Source: Halolamina sp. CBA1230
GTDB lineage: Archaea; Halobacteriota; Halobacteria; Halobacteriales; Haloferacaceae
Direction of reading: 5' to 3'
DNA length: 64,000 nucleotides
Assembly: GCF_002025255.2 (NCBI RefSeq)
Contig: NZ_CP054587.1
Span: 1,736,001 to 1,800,000 of the forward strand
The position numbers and the translations under genes are program-made. Below, piece by piece: positions 49,118 to 58,414 of the stretch (positions are counted from its first letter, which is position 1; every line of letters begins with the position of its first letter). The notes under the pieces were generated by a model. That model worked only from the letters and a program-made list of their open reading frames with translations. It was not told the DNA's origin and did no database searches.

Positions 49118-50551
49118 ATGTTCGACCTCGACCCGGGTGACATCACCGAGGGGCGGCTCTCGCGGGCGCTGCTCGTGCTCGCGGCGCCGCTGGTGGCCCA
49201 GAACCTCGTCCAGGTGGCGAACTCGGCGGCGGACGTGTTCTGGCTCGGCCGCCTGGGCGACGGCGCGGTCGGCGCGGTCGGCCTGAACCAGCCGGTCATG
49301 GCGCTGGTGATGGTGCCGCTGATGGCGGCGATGGTCGGGACCCAGGTGTTAGTCTCCCAGCGGATCGGCAGCGAGAACGCCGCCGGCGCGCGGAAGGCGG
49401 TGTTCCACGGGATCTGTCTGGCGCTCGTCTCCGGCGTCGCCATCGCGCTGGTCGTCGCGCCCAACGCGGGGGCGCTGGTCCGCCTGCTCGGCGCCGGCCC
49501 CGACGTGGCGCCACAGGCTGCGGCGTACCTCTCGGCGTACATGCTGCTGTTCCCGTTCACCTCCGTCAGCGACACCGTGGAGATGGGCTTCGTCGGCGCG
49601 GGCGACTCCAAGACCGCGATGTACCTCAACTTCCTCGCGATCGGCGGGAACCTCGTGCTCGACCCGCTGCTGATCTTCGGCGTCGGTCCGTTCCCCCGTC
49701 TCGAAGTCGCTGGCGCCGCGCTGGCGACGGTGCTGGGGTACACGATGTCGATGGTGCTCGGACTCTACTGGCTGACTGGCGACCACGGCTCGATCTCGCT
49801 GTCGCTCGCGGACGCCGGGTTCGACCTCGACGAGCTCCGGGAGATGGTCGACATCGGCCTCCCCTCCGCAGGCCAGCGGCTGGCTTCGCAGTCGGTCCGG
49901 CTGGTCGTCGTCGCCATCGTCACGGTCGTCGGCGGCGCCGCGGGGCTGGCGGCGTACACCGTCGGCGCCCGGATCGCGACGATCGCGTTCGTCCCCGCGA
50001 CCGGGCTCCAGCAGGCCGGCCAGAGCGTCGTCGGCCAGAACCTCGGCGCCGACCGCCCCGACCGCGCCCGGCGGGCGACGTGGATCGGCGTCGGTATTGC
50101 GGTCGGCGCGCTCACGCTGATCGGCGTCGTCCAGCTGCTGATCCCCGAGCTGCTCACGCGAGTGTTCGTGCCGGACATCTCCGCGCAGGGGCAGGCGTAC
50201 GCGGTTCGCTACCTCGAGATCCTCGCGTACGGCTACTGGGCGATCGGCGCGACGTACATGCTGCTCGGGGGGCTCAACGGCGCGCGCCGGACCAAGACCA
50301 GCCTGATCGTCGACCTCGTGAAGTACTGGGGGATCAGGCTCCCCATCGCGGTGCTCGCGCTCCCGGTCGGCCTCGGCGTCGGCGCGTTCGGCCTCTCGGT
50401 TGCGCCCGGCCTCGGGTGGGGGATGGACGCCATCTTCTGGGCGGTCACGGGGTCGAACGTCGCCGCCGCGCTGGGGCTGGCGGCGTACTTCCGGTACGCG
50501 ACGGGCGAGGGGATGATGGATCGCGCGGCGGACGTGGCGGCGGCGGATTAG
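49118..50551 (+). CDS. MATE family efflux transporter
   Basis: The protein has 477 residues and twelve membrane segments. It has the paired MATE pattern, with ALLVLAAPLVAQNLVQVANS at the start of the first half and DIGLPSAGQRLASQSVRLVV opening the second. MATE transporters export cationic compounds using Na+ or H+. It is divergent from lipA with 115 bases between. The substrate is unknown. Confidence 0.9.
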   Translation: MFDLDPGDITEGRLSRALLVLAAPLVAQNLVQVANSAADVFWLGRLGDGAVGAVGLNQPVMALVMVPLMAAMVGTQVLVSQRIGSENAAGARKAVFHGICLALVSGVAIALVVAPNAGALVRLLGAGPDVAPQAAAYLSAYMLLFPFTSVSDTVEMGFVGAGDSKTAMYLNFLAIGGNLVLDPLLIFGVGPFPRLEVAGAALATVLGYTMSMVLGLYWLTGDHGSISLSLADAGFDLDELREMVDIGLPSAGQRLASQSVRLVVVAIVTVVGGAAGLAAYTVGARIATIAFVPATGLQQAGQSVVGQNLGADRPDRARRATWIGVGIAVGALTLIGVVQLLIPELLTRVFVPDISAQGQAYAVRYLEILAYGYWAIGATYMLLGGLNGARRTKTSLIVDLVKYWGIRLPIAVLALPVGLGVGAFGLSVAPGLGWGMDAIFWAVTGSNVAAALGLAAYFRYATGEGMMDRAADVAAAD

Positions 50552-50617
50552 CCATCGGCGCCCGCTGGCGAGGCCGCTGCCGACATCGCCCGCGTCCCGA
50601 AGGAAACCTCTTTCTCC

Positions 50618-53008
50618 GTGGCCGCTCGCTCTCCGGTCGTGTCTCAGCGCTCCGACGCCACGGCCCGCGTCGCCGACGCCGTCCCCGAGTTCGCCGAGGC
50701 GTTCGCGTTCGAGGAGTTCAACGCGATGCAGCGGGAGGCGCTGCCCGCGCTGCTCGAAACCGACGAGAACGTCGTCGCCAGCGCGCCCACCGCCTCCGGG
50801 AAGACCGCGCTCGCGGAACTGGCGATCTGTAAGACGCTGCGGGAGGGCGGCACCGCCCTCTTTATCGCGCCGATGCGGGCGCTGACCAACGAGAAGGAGG
50901 CCGAGTGGGACCGGTTCGAGGAGCTGGGCTACTCGGTGTACGTCGTCACGGGCGAGCGCGATCTCGACCCGCGCCGCGCGGAACGCGCGGACATCCTCGT
51001 GATGACGCCGGAGAAAACCGACTCCGCCACCCGGAAACACGACTCCGCGCGCTACGGGTTCATCACCGACGTGGACTGCTGTGTGATCGACGAGGTCCAC
51101 CTGCTCGACTCCGAGAAGCGCGGCTCGGTGCTCGAAGTGACCGTCTCGCGGCTCCGCCGGCTCTGTGCCCCCCGGATCGTCGCGCTCTCGGCGACGATGC
51201 CCAACGTCGAGGACGTGGCGGAGTGGCTCGACGCGCCTCCCGAGAACACGTTCGCGTTCGGCGACGAGTACCGCCCCGTCGATCTCGAGACCGGCGTGAA
51301 GACGTACAGCCACGGCGAGAACTCCTTCGCGGACAAGTACCGCCGGCTCTACCGTGCGCTCGACCTCGTGAAGCCGCACATCGGCGAGGATGGGCAGTCG
51401 CTCGTGTTCGTCTCCTCGCGGCAGGACACCGTCCGCGCCGCCGAGAAAGCCCGCGACGAGACGACGGAGTGGGATATCGACATGGGCTCCCGCGGGGAGT
51501 ACGACTTCCACACCGCCGCCAAGGAGCTCGAGAACGAGACGCTGCGACACTCCGTCGTCGACGGCGTCGCGTTCCACCACGCCGGGCTCTCGCGGAACGA
51601 CAAGGACCTCGTCGAGCAGTGGTTCAAGGAGGGGAAGATCCAGCTCCTCTTTTCGACCTCGACGCTCGCGTGGGGCGTGAACCTCCCCGCCCGCTGTGTG
51701 GTGATCCGCGACACGAAGTACCACGACCCGCTGGAGGGTGAGGTCGACATCTCGCCGCTGGACGTGCTCCAGATGCTCGGCCGCGCCGGCCGCCCGGGGT
51801 ACGACGACGTGGGGTACGGCTGGGTGATCAGCGATTCCGAGGAGGCCGACAAGTACCGTCGCCTGCTGCGGGAGGGGAAGGAGATCGAGTCGATGCTCGC
51901 GGGCGACATCGAGACCCACCTCAACGCCGAGGTGGCGATGGGGACGATCCAGGGGCTCGACGACGTGATGTCGTGGGTCGAGACGACGTTCTACTACGTG
52001 CGCGCCCAGTCCAAGCCCGACGAGTACGAGTTCGAGAACCTTCGCGAGCGCGTGCGCGGGACGGTCGAGAGCCTCGTCGACTCGGGCTTCGTCGAGACCG
52101 ACGAGGACCTCGGTGTCGAAGCCACCACGCTTGGCCGCCTCGCCTCGAACTACTACCTCCGCCTCGATACGGCCGAGCGCTTCCGCGAGACCTGCGAGCG
52201 CGACCAGCTCTCCGGCGACGACGTGCTCGAAGCCGTCGCCGCCGCCGACGAGTTCGACTCCGTCTCCGCTCGCCAGTCCGAGACCGACGCGATCGACCGC
52301 GCGCTCGACGGCGTGGGCGTCGAGACGGAGTTGGAGAACGGGAACCGCAAGGTGCTCGCGATCCTCCACGCCGCGACGGAGGGGCGCACGCCCAGCGAAC
52401 TCCGCTCGGACGCGTGGATCATCCGTCAGAACGCGCTGCGTCTCATCGCCGCCCTCCGCGAATTTGCCGCCGCCTTCGCCGGCCCCCGCGCCGCGAACCT
52501 CGTGCGCCGGATGGAGGCCCGCGTCGAACACGGCGTTCCACGGGAAGCGGTGGGGCTCACCGCCGTCGAGGGCGTCGGCGCCGGCCGCGCGGAAACGCTC
52601 GCCGGCGCGGGCTTTACCTCGCCCGCACAGCTGGTCGACGTCGGCGCGGACACGCTGGCGAACGCGGGCCTCTCGGCGAGCGTCGCCGAGCGCGTCGTCG
52701 ACGCCGCCGAGGATCTCCCGCTGCTCTCGGTCGACTGGGGGGCGTTCCCCGACTCGATCGAGCAGGGGGGGAACGAGATGTGCGAGCTGACGGTCCGGAA
52801 CACCGGCGGCGGCGCCCGCGTGGGGATCCGCGTGACCGTCAACGGCACCGAGATGACCGAGACCGAGACGTATCTCGGCGACGCGGAGACGGTCCCGGCG
52901 CCGGTGTTCGGCGCCGACGCGGAGGAGTTGCGGTTCGTGGTCGAGGTGACGTTCCCGGGACTCCCGCTGGCGCCGGTGCGGGAGGATCGGACGGTTCGAG
53001 TCAACTGA
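50618..53008 (+). CDS. Ski2/Hel308-type helicase with a C-terminal beta-sandwich domain
   Basis: The product has 796 residues from the GTG at 50618; a GTG at 50639 (MSQRSDATARV) is an equally good start. Helicase motifs: APTASGKTALAELA (I), VIDEVHLLDS (II), ALSATMPN (III) and QMLGRAGRPGYD (VI). A winged-helix/ratchet part follows. A helix-hairpin-helix region is at about 640-695 (VEGVGAGRAETLAGAGFTSP). The last 90 residues (MCELTVRNTGGGARVGIRVT) look like a CARDB-type sandwich not found in canonical Hel308. It probably acts in repair or recombination. Confidence 0.85.
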   Translation: MAARSPVVSQRSDATARVADAVPEFAEAFAFEEFNAMQREALPALLETDENVVASAPTASGKTALAELAICKTLREGGTALFIAPMRALTNEKEAEWDRFEELGYSVYVVTGERDLDPRRAERADILVMTPEKTDSATRKHDSARYGFITDVDCCVIDEVHLLDSEKRGSVLEVTVSRLRRLCAPRIVALSATMPNVEDVAEWLDAPPENTFAFGDEYRPVDLETGVKTYSHGENSFADKYRRLYRALDLVKPHIGEDGQSLVFVSSRQDTVRAAEKARDETTEWDIDMGSRGEYDFHTAAKELENETLRHSVVDGVAFHHAGLSRNDKDLVEQWFKEGKIQLLFSTSTLAWGVNLPARCVVIRDTKYHDPLEGEVDISPLDVLQMLGRAGRPGYDDVGYGWVISDSEEADKYRRLLREGKEIESMLAGDIETHLNAEVAMGTIQGLDDVMSWVETTFYYVRAQSKPDEYEFENLRERVRGTVESLVDSGFVETDEDLGVEATTLGRLASNYYLRLDTAERFRETCERDQLSGDDVLEAVAAADEFDSVSARQSETDAIDRALDGVGVETELENGNRKVLAILHAATEGRTPSELRSDAWIIRQNALRLIAALREFAAAFAGPRAANLVRRMEARVEHGVPREAVGLTAVEGVGAGRAETLAGAGFTSPAQLVDVGADTLANAGLSASVAERVVDAAEDLPLLSVDWGAFPDSIEQGGNEMCELTVRNTGGGARVGIRVTVNGTEMTETETYLGDAETVPAPVFGADAEELRFVVEVTFPGLPLAPVREDRTVRVN

Positions 53009-53017
53009 GCCGCGCGG

Positions 53018-53548
53018 TCACCGCTCCAGCGCCATCCGGATGCGCTCCTGATCCGAGTCCCGGAGCGGCGCGTCGTCGGCGAACACCTCCTCGACTGGGC
53101 GGAACGCGGCCTCGAACCCCTCGTCTTCGGGCGTGAGGTCGCCGGCGGCGTCCGAGCGCGCCAGCGCGTACGTGATGAAGTACAACGACGACTGCGGGAA
53201 CTCGGCGTGGTAGATGGTGAGGAACTCCAGATCCGCGGGGTCGGCCCGCAGGCTGGTCTCCTCCTCGAGTTCCCGGAGTGCGGACACCCGTGGCTCTTCG
53301 TCGTACTTCGTGTACCCGCCCGGGAGGCTCAGTACGCCCTCCTGTTGGGGGATGGGTTCGTCGAGCAGCAGCACGGTGTCGTCGTCGTGGACGACGGTGT
53401 GCACCGCCGGGACAGGGTGGCGGGAGAGCACGAGGTCACACTCCGGACACCACGGGTGTTCGCGGCCCTCCCACTGGGTGGTGCCGACTTCGGCGCCACA
53501 GCGGTGGCAGTGGTCCGGTTCGACGGCGACCGACTCGATGTCGGGCAT
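53018..53548 (-). CDS. NUDIX hydrolase with N-terminal zinc ribbon
   Basis: The protein has 176 residues. CHRCG and CPECD form a zinc ribbon at residues 14-37, as in NudC-type and related enzymes. The Nudix box is GGYTKYDEEPRVSALRELEE followed by ET, with all acidic metal-binding residues but Ser in place of the last glycine. The substrate may be a nucleoside diphosphate linked to another group (NAD, ADP-ribose or similar). It is convergent with the helicase. Confidence 0.85.
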   Translation of the reverse strand: MPDIESVAVEPDHCHRCGAEVGTTQWEGREHPWCPECDLVLSRHPVPAVHTVVHDDDTVLLLDEPIPQQEGVLSLPGGYTKYDEEPRVSALRELEEETSLRADPADLEFLTIYHAEFPQSSLYFITYALARSDAAGDLTPEDEGFEAAFRPVEEVFADDAPLRDSDQERIRMALER

Positions 53549-53817
53549 GGGCGTGTGGTGTGTTGGCGTGGGTAGAAAGCGTTGCTACGTCAGGAATAAT
53601 CGGGGAAATTTGCCGTCCGGACGTCGACACCGGCGGAGAAGTCCATCACGCGGACCCACCCCCGGCTACACGCACCGCTGTACGGCGGCGACCCGCGTTC
53701 GCAGAGCTACTCAGTCGACCTGAATAGACTACCGTCTCAGAAGTGTTAGAACGTCGGAATTGGGTGGCTGGGGAGTCCCAGCCCACCAATCGCGCCCGGT
53801 CAACGACCGGCCGCTGG

Positions 53818-53846
53818 GTAGGTGGGCCAACACGGATTTGAACCGT
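53818..53846. repeat. Left attachment site (29-bp copy of the tRNA-Ile 3' end)
   Basis: The 29 bases are identical to 55755-55783. The match extends, with one mismatch, through GACCTCC. The sequence to the left (53762-53817) is a diverged relative of the tRNA trailer at 55700-55754. A GGGCGG/CCGCCC hairpin follows at about 53863-53879. The rest of 53549-53968 is gene-free. Confidence 0.85.
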
Positions 53847-53968
53847 TGACCTCCGGGCCTTCGGGCGGTTTTACCGCCCTCGCCCCGGCCCGCAACGCAA
53901 ATCCGGTTGCCCCAAGCACGCTCCCCAGTCGGAGCCGGCTCAACGAGCGCCCCGAGGTTCGGAGAAGC

Positions 53969-54988
53969 ATGAACGACGTACTCGAACCTATCCAGCCGGC
54001 CGAAGCGAAGGAATTGTACCTTGAACAGCGGAAGCAGGAAGTCTCCGAATCCACCATCCAAGCGCATCACTACAGGCTCAAACACTTCGTTGAGTGGACC
54101 GACACAGTCGCGGAGATAGACAACATGAACGACGTGACGGGCCGCGACCTCCAGCGATTCAAAATGTGGCGGCGCGACGACGGCGACCTCAACAATGTCA
54201 CGATGGTTACGCAGCTATCGACGCTCCGGGTGTTCATCAAGTGGTGTGAGACCATCGACGCCGTTGCACCCGGTACGTACGAGAAGATTCTGATGCCGTC
54301 GCTGGATAGAAACGAGGACCGACGAACGGTACTCCTCCATAAGGGCGCGGCGGAACAGCTCATCAATCACCTCCGGAAGTTCGAGTTCTCCACTCGAACG
54401 CACGCTCTCGTGGAGCTACTGTGGCATACAGGAATGCGAATCGGAGCCGCCCACGGCCTCGACGTAGGAGATTACGACCCTGAGGAGCAGTATGTCGAGC
54501 TTCGTCACCGTCCTGAGACAGACACCCGGCTGAAGAACAAGGAGGCAGGTGAGCGATACGTCTCTTTGAGTCCCGAGGTATGTGACGCGCTGGATGCGTA
54601 TCTCAAGTACAGCCGCGATAAGGTCGCCGATGACCACGACCGCAAGCCGCTGTTCACCTCTCGTTCTGGACGACCGGCGAAGTCCTCACTCCGAGACAGC
54701 ATCTACCGGATAACCCGTCCTTGCCAGTACACAGGTGAGTGTCCACACGACCGCGAGATTGACTCTTGTGAGGCAATGGACCGAAACAAGGCGAGTACCT
54801 GCCCATCGAGTGTCAGTCCTCACGCGATTCGCCGAGGCTCGATTACCCACCACTTGTCCGGGGATGTGCCGGAGAAGATTGTCAGCGACCGGATGAACGT
54901 GAGTCTCGACGTTCTGGAGAAGCACTACGACCGGCGGGGTGAGCAAGAGAAGGCTGAACAGCGACGTGATTACTTGGACAATCTATAA
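53969..54988 (+). CDS. Tyrosine recombinase (integrase)
   Basis: The product has 339 residues from the ATG at 53969 (MNDVLEPIQPAEAKELYLEQ); the frame is open back into the attachment site, but that part is not needed for the fold. An N-terminal SAM-like DNA-binding domain is at 10-105. Catalytic residues are R157 (HTGMRIG), H285 and R288 (PHAIRRG) and Y320 (LEKHYD). An insertion with four cysteines (C252, C258, C267, C278) may bind zinc. It would integrate and excise the element at tRNA-Ile. Confidence 0.88.
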   Translation: MNDVLEPIQPAEAKELYLEQRKQEVSESTIQAHHYRLKHFVEWTDTVAEIDNMNDVTGRDLQRFKMWRRDDGDLNNVTMVTQLSTLRVFIKWCETIDAVAPGTYEKILMPSLDRNEDRRTVLLHKGAAEQLINHLRKFEFSTRTHALVELLWHTGMRIGAAHGLDVGDYDPEEQYVELRHRPETDTRLKNKEAGERYVSLSPEVCDALDAYLKYSRDKVADDHDRKPLFTSRSGRPAKSSLRDSIYRITRPCQYTGECPHDREIDSCEAMDRNKASTCPSSVSPHAIRRGSITHHLSGDVPEKIVSDRMNVSLDVLEKHYDRRGEQEKAEQRRDYLDNL

Positions 54989-55019
54989 TATCTACAACAA
55001 TCAATCACGTTTCTATAAT

Positions 55020-55511
55020 TCAACAATCTGAACTGTATGGAGGAGTAATAATTTCCTTTACTTTCCCTAATGCTTCTGGGAGTTGTATTCGTTGTGCAAG
55101 GACCATCCCCGCAAATGAAATACCGAGAATAACACCGGGGGAGATAGAAATGTGCCCTCCCCCACGTAACGCGAACAAAACCGTTGCGATAGATACTGCG
55201 ATACCGGACAACCCGAGAATTTCGTCAAGCAAATCTTCGTTTTCGCTAACCTCGTGAGCAAGGGACATTGCGGTAGTACCACTTTGCCAGTTCTGTTGTT
55301 GATTCATCTGGGCAAGGTCTCGATAGGCTTTCTCAATTTCCACATACCTCGCATACCAATATTCTGGGCTTTCCCATGCCCAATCAGGGATATTCTCGTT
55401 TTCAAGAGGTTGTGGGCCGCCCGGCATATGACCGACACGACTACTCATCCAACTTGGCCGTCCTGTGTGCTCTTCTTCATTTTCGGTGGCGTCTTGGTCC
55501 TCGTCAGTCAT
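55020..55511 (-). CDS. Membrane protein of the integrative element
   Basis: The protein has 163 residues. The N-terminal half is polar with many tryptophans and tyrosines (PDWAWESPEYWYARYVEIEK); two membrane segments follow (GIAVSIATVLFALRGGG and SPGVILGISFAGMVLAQRI). It has low GC content. It is convergent with the integrase. No family is recognised; a role in element maintenance or host interaction is only a guess. Confidence 0.6.
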   Translation of the reverse strand: MTDEDQDATENEEEHTGRPSWMSSRVGHMPGGPQPLENENIPDWAWESPEYWYARYVEIEKAYRDLAQMNQQQNWQSGTTAMSLAHEVSENEDLLDEILGLSGIAVSIATVLFALRGGGHISISPGVILGISFAGMVLAQRIQLPEALGKVKEIITPPYSSDC

Positions 55512-55759
55512 ATAATCGAAATATAAGGACTACTACAAAATTGTCTGGATGTATCTGGGTTTCTCGTCGTATCTCATACACCTCGTTGATAGCTGATTCC
55601 AGCAATCCTAATCGGAGGGCACCGATAAGGGGCGGGAGGAGTGCAGTCGAAGCTAACCGAAAATGGATGTTTCTCTCAAGTGAAGTAGAGACGAAGTTAG
55701 GTGGCTGGGGAGGAATCAGCCCCTAACACGTCACGGCCAAAGACCGTGGACGTTGTAGG

Positions 55760-55833
55760 TGGGCCAACACGGATTTGAACCGTGGACCTCCCGGTTATCA
55801 GCCGAGCGCTCAACCTAACTGAGCTATTGGCCC
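55760..55833 (-). tRNA. tRNA-Ile (anticodon GAT)
   Basis: The minus strand reads GGGCCAA...TTGGCCC with discriminator A. The D-loop is GCTCAGTTAGGTTGAGC, the anticodon loop CTGATAA and the T-arm CACGGTTCAAATCCGTG. The 74-nt gene does not encode CCA. It serves as the attachment site of the integrative element. Confidence 0.95.
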
Positions 55834-55918
55834 AGGTGAGCGCATTCCCCAGTTGGCCGGCGTATCTGTTAAGGCTTTCTCTTCGCCGACCGCGGCGCCC
55901 GCGGCCGATTCCGCCGCC

Positions 55919-56506
55919 TCACTCGCCGTCGTCTTTGGTGCGGTAGGAGTCCGCGTCGACATCGTACACGTCGTCGTCCTCCGACTGATCGTTCACCGTC
56001 CCGTCGAACGGGCCGGCGTTCCCGCCGTCGAACGGGCCGCCGTCACCGTCGCGCTGGAACGGACTGCCCGCGCCGTCGCCGTCGTTCGGGAACCCGCTGG
56101 TCCAGACGCCGCCGGTGACGAACCCGCCCGTCTCCTCGTCGAGTTTCGGCACGACCACGTACTTCTTCAGCAGGACCCGGATCGGGTAGCGCGTCGGGGG
56201 GATGGTGAGCAGAAAGCCCAGCGCGTCCGTGACGACGCCGGGCGTGAGCAGGAACGCGCCGGCGGCGATCAGCAGGGCGCCGTCCAGCAGTTCGTCCGTC
56301 GGCGGCTCCCCGCGTGCGGCCTTCTCCTGGATCCGTGCGAGCGTGTGCCGTCCCTCCGCGCGGACGAGGAGCATCCCGATCAGCCCGGTGAGCACCACCA
56401 GCAACACGGTCGGAACGAGCCCGATCTCGTTGCCGATGAGCACCAGTAGGAAGGCGTCGGCCAGCGGGATCAGCAGCAGCGCCGCGATGGCGTACCGGGT
56501 TCGCAT
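55919..56506 (-). CDS. FxsA family membrane protein
   Basis: The product has 195 residues from the ATG at 56506 (MRTRYAIAALLLIPLADAFL). The FxsA domain is residues 1-125, with LIGNEIGLVPTVLLVVLTGL, the loop VRAEGRHTLARIQEKAARGE and LLIAAGAFLLTPGVVTDALG. The C-terminal 60 residues are glycine-, aspartate- and phenylalanine-rich. FxsA was found through its effect on phage exclusion in E. coli; the role in archaea is unknown. Confidence 0.88.
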   Translation of the reverse strand: MRTRYAIAALLLIPLADAFLLVLIGNEIGLVPTVLLVVLTGLIGMLLVRAEGRHTLARIQEKAARGEPPTDELLDGALLIAAGAFLLTPGVVTDALGFLLTIPPTRYPIRVLLKKYVVVPKLDEETGGFVTGGVWTSGFPNDGDGAGSPFQRDGDGGPFDGGNAGPFDGTVNDQSEDDDVYDVDADSYRTKDDGE

Positions 56507-56608
56507 CACCCACAGTTCCCGCGGCGTCCGGATAGCCCTTTCGCGTAGTTCCGGCCGGCAACTGCGGGAAACCGCCACCCGTAAACCCCCGCCGGACCGA
56601 GTGCGAGC

Positions 56609-57007
56609 ATGGCCGACGCCGTCGACGACGACCTCTACCAGCGGGCCAAGCGACTGCTCGAACCCGGCGAGATCGACCTCGTCGGCTGCATCGTTCACAC
56701 GACCCTCGGCGGCGAGGAGGATCTGGAGATGCACGAGCTCACCGTCGCGATCAACGACGTGATCGCCGAGCACGCCGGCAAGGGTGAGAGCTACATCTAC
56801 GCCGGCAACGACACCGAGGAGTTCGCCTCGAACCAGTTCCAGGGGAACACCGTCGCCGACGACGAGTTCGTCTGGGAGTGCCAGCAGCTCCTCCGCGAGG
56901 GGACGTTCGACCTGGTGTTCTACTACGAGGCCGGCGTCGACCAGGAGGCGCTAGCCGACGACCTCGACTCGCTCGACCACATCGACCGGGTCACGCTCGT
57001 CCCCTAA
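56609..57007 (+). CDS. DUF5778 family protein
   Basis: The protein has 132 residues, soluble and acidic. MADAVDDDLYQRAKRLLEPG, IVHTTLGGEEDLEMHELTV and YIYAGNDTEEFASNQFQGN match what I know of the haloarchaeal DUF5778 family, recalled and not searched. It is conserved in sequence but not in known function. It is divergent from the FxsA gene. Confidence 0.6.
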   Translation: MADAVDDDLYQRAKRLLEPGEIDLVGCIVHTTLGGEEDLEMHELTVAINDVIAEHAGKGESYIYAGNDTEEFASNQFQGNTVADDEFVWECQQLLREGTFDLVFYYEAGVDQEALADDLDSLDHIDRVTLVP

Positions 57008-57086
57008 GCCGAACGCGTTCGGCTCACCCCCACGCCGTATCCGGAACCTTTTACCGAGTACCGAGGTAAATCCCGCTGAGAGACCC

Positions 57087-58373
57087 GTGACCGGAGTGAT
57101 CACTGGCGTGAGCGTCTCCCACACGCTCGCGACCGTCGAGGAGGTGGAGTCGGCGGCGCCCGACGACGAGAGCGCCGCGGCCCAGCGACTCGCCGCCCGG
57201 CCGGGCGTTTCCGAGAGCGTCGTGCTCGCCACCTGCAACCGCGCGGAGGCGTACGTCGTCACCGACAGCGCCTCGAAGGGCCAAGACGCGCTCTCGGATT
57301 TCGCGCCGGAAGTCCGTGAGGGTGCCGTCAGCCGTCTCAACCACGAGGACGCGATCCGCCACCTGATGCGGGTCGCGAGCGGGCTGGAGTCGCTGGTGCT
57401 GGGGGAGGACCAGATCATCGGCCAAGTGAAGGACGCGCTCGAACGCGCCCGCGAGGACGGCACGCTCGGGCCCGTACTCGAGGAGTCGCTGCTGAAGGCG
57501 ATCCACGTGGGCGAGCGCGCCCGCACCGAGACCGCGATCAACGAGGGGACCGTCTCGATGGGGTCGGCCGCGGTCGAGCTCGCCGGCCGTGAGGCCGACC
57601 TCGACGACGCGACCGCGCTGGTGCTCGGCGCCGGCGAGATGGGGACGCTCGCGGCCCGGGCGTTCGACGGCGCCGGCGTCGACGAACTCGTCGTCGCCAA
57701 CCGCACGCTGCCCAACGCCGAACACGTCGCCGAGGACGTGAGCGTCGACGCCGAGGCGGTCGGGCTCCACGAGGCGCCCGCCGCGGCCCAGGACGCCTCG
57801 GTCGTCGTCGCCGCCACCGGCGCCGACGAGCCGGTGTTGACGGCCGACGATCTCGAGGGTGCCGACGCGGTCTGTGTCGACATCGCTCGCCCGCGGGATA
57901 TCGACCCGGCGGCTGCCGAGATCGACGGCGTCGTCGTCCACGACATCGACGACTTGGAGGCGGTCACCGAGCAGGCCCACGAGAACCGCCGCGCGGCCGC
58001 CCGGCAGGTCGAGGCGATGATCGACGAGGAGCACGACCGCCTGCTCTCCTCGTTCAAGCGCGCCCGCGCCGACGAGGCGATCCGCGGCATGTACGAAGGC
58101 GCCGAGCGGATGAAGAGCCGCGAGCTCGACCGCGCGCTCACCAAGCTCGAGGCCCAGGGCGACCTGAACGAGGACCAGCGCGAGACCGTGGAGGCGCTGG
58201 CTGACTCGCTGGTCTCCCAACTGCTCGCGCCGCCGACCGAGAGCCTGCGGGAGGCCGCCGGGCAGGACGACTGGACCACCATCCAGACCGCGATGGAGCT
58301 GTTCGACCCGACTACCGACGTCGTCGACGTCGAGGGGGCTGCCGACGCGGCCGACGAGGCGACCGGCGAGTAA
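57087..58373 (+). CDS. hemA: Glutamyl-tRNA reductase
   Basis: The product has 428 residues from a GTG at 57087. The catalytic cysteine is C50 in VLATCNRAEAYVV. Family motifs GLESLVLGEDQIIGQVKDAL and VNEGTVSMGSAAVELA-like (here INEGTVSMGSAAVELAGR) follow, then the NADPH site LVLGAGEMGTLAARAF. It makes glutamate-1-semialdehyde, the first step of haem and cobalamin synthesis from glutamate. It starts a run of same-strand genes. Confidence 0.93.
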   Translation: MTGVITGVSVSHTLATVEEVESAAPDDESAAAQRLAARPGVSESVVLATCNRAEAYVVTDSASKGQDALSDFAPEVREGAVSRLNHEDAIRHLMRVASGLESLVLGEDQIIGQVKDALERAREDGTLGPVLEESLLKAIHVGERARTETAINEGTVSMGSAAVELAGREADLDDATALVLGAGEMGTLAARAFDGAGVDELVVANRTLPNAEHVAEDVSVDAEAVGLHEAPAAAQDASVVVAATGADEPVLTADDLEGADAVCVDIARPRDIDPAAAEIDGVVVHDIDDLEAVTEQAHENRRAAARQVEAMIDEEHDRLLSSFKRARADEAIRGMYEGAERMKSRELDRALTKLEAQGDLNEDQRETVEALADSLVSQLLAPPTESLREAAGQDDWTTIQTAMELFDPTTDVVDVEGAADAADEATGE

Positions 58374-58414
58374 CCGACAGAAGCTTTTCCTCCGCGGGCC
58401 CGTACCTCCGATAC

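Larger units (their letters stand above)
53818..55783. mobile_element. 1.97-kb integrative element at tRNA-Ile
   Basis: It is bounded by 29-bp direct repeats, one of which is the 3' end of an intact tRNA-Ile(GAT). Inside are a tyrosine recombinase and one membrane protein. GC content falls well below that of the flanking core genes in 55000-55700. The element lacks replication or packaging genes, so it is a minimal or decayed integrated element. Confidence 0.8.

Noticed and set aside
49349-52531. 1060-codon frame antisense to the MATE and helicase genes
   Set aside because: It is a shadow of two well-supported genes; its translation is rich in R, H and V without motifs, as usual in GC-rich DNA.
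53821-53915. Second tRNA gene on the minus strand
   Set aside because: Only the T-arm and 3' end match. The 5' half cannot form the acceptor or D arm, so it is an attachment-site fragment.
53822-53968. Longer integrase starting inside the attachment site
   Set aside because: The frame is open, but the extra 49 residues are translated tRNA sequence without a domain; the ATG at 53969 gives a complete recombinase.
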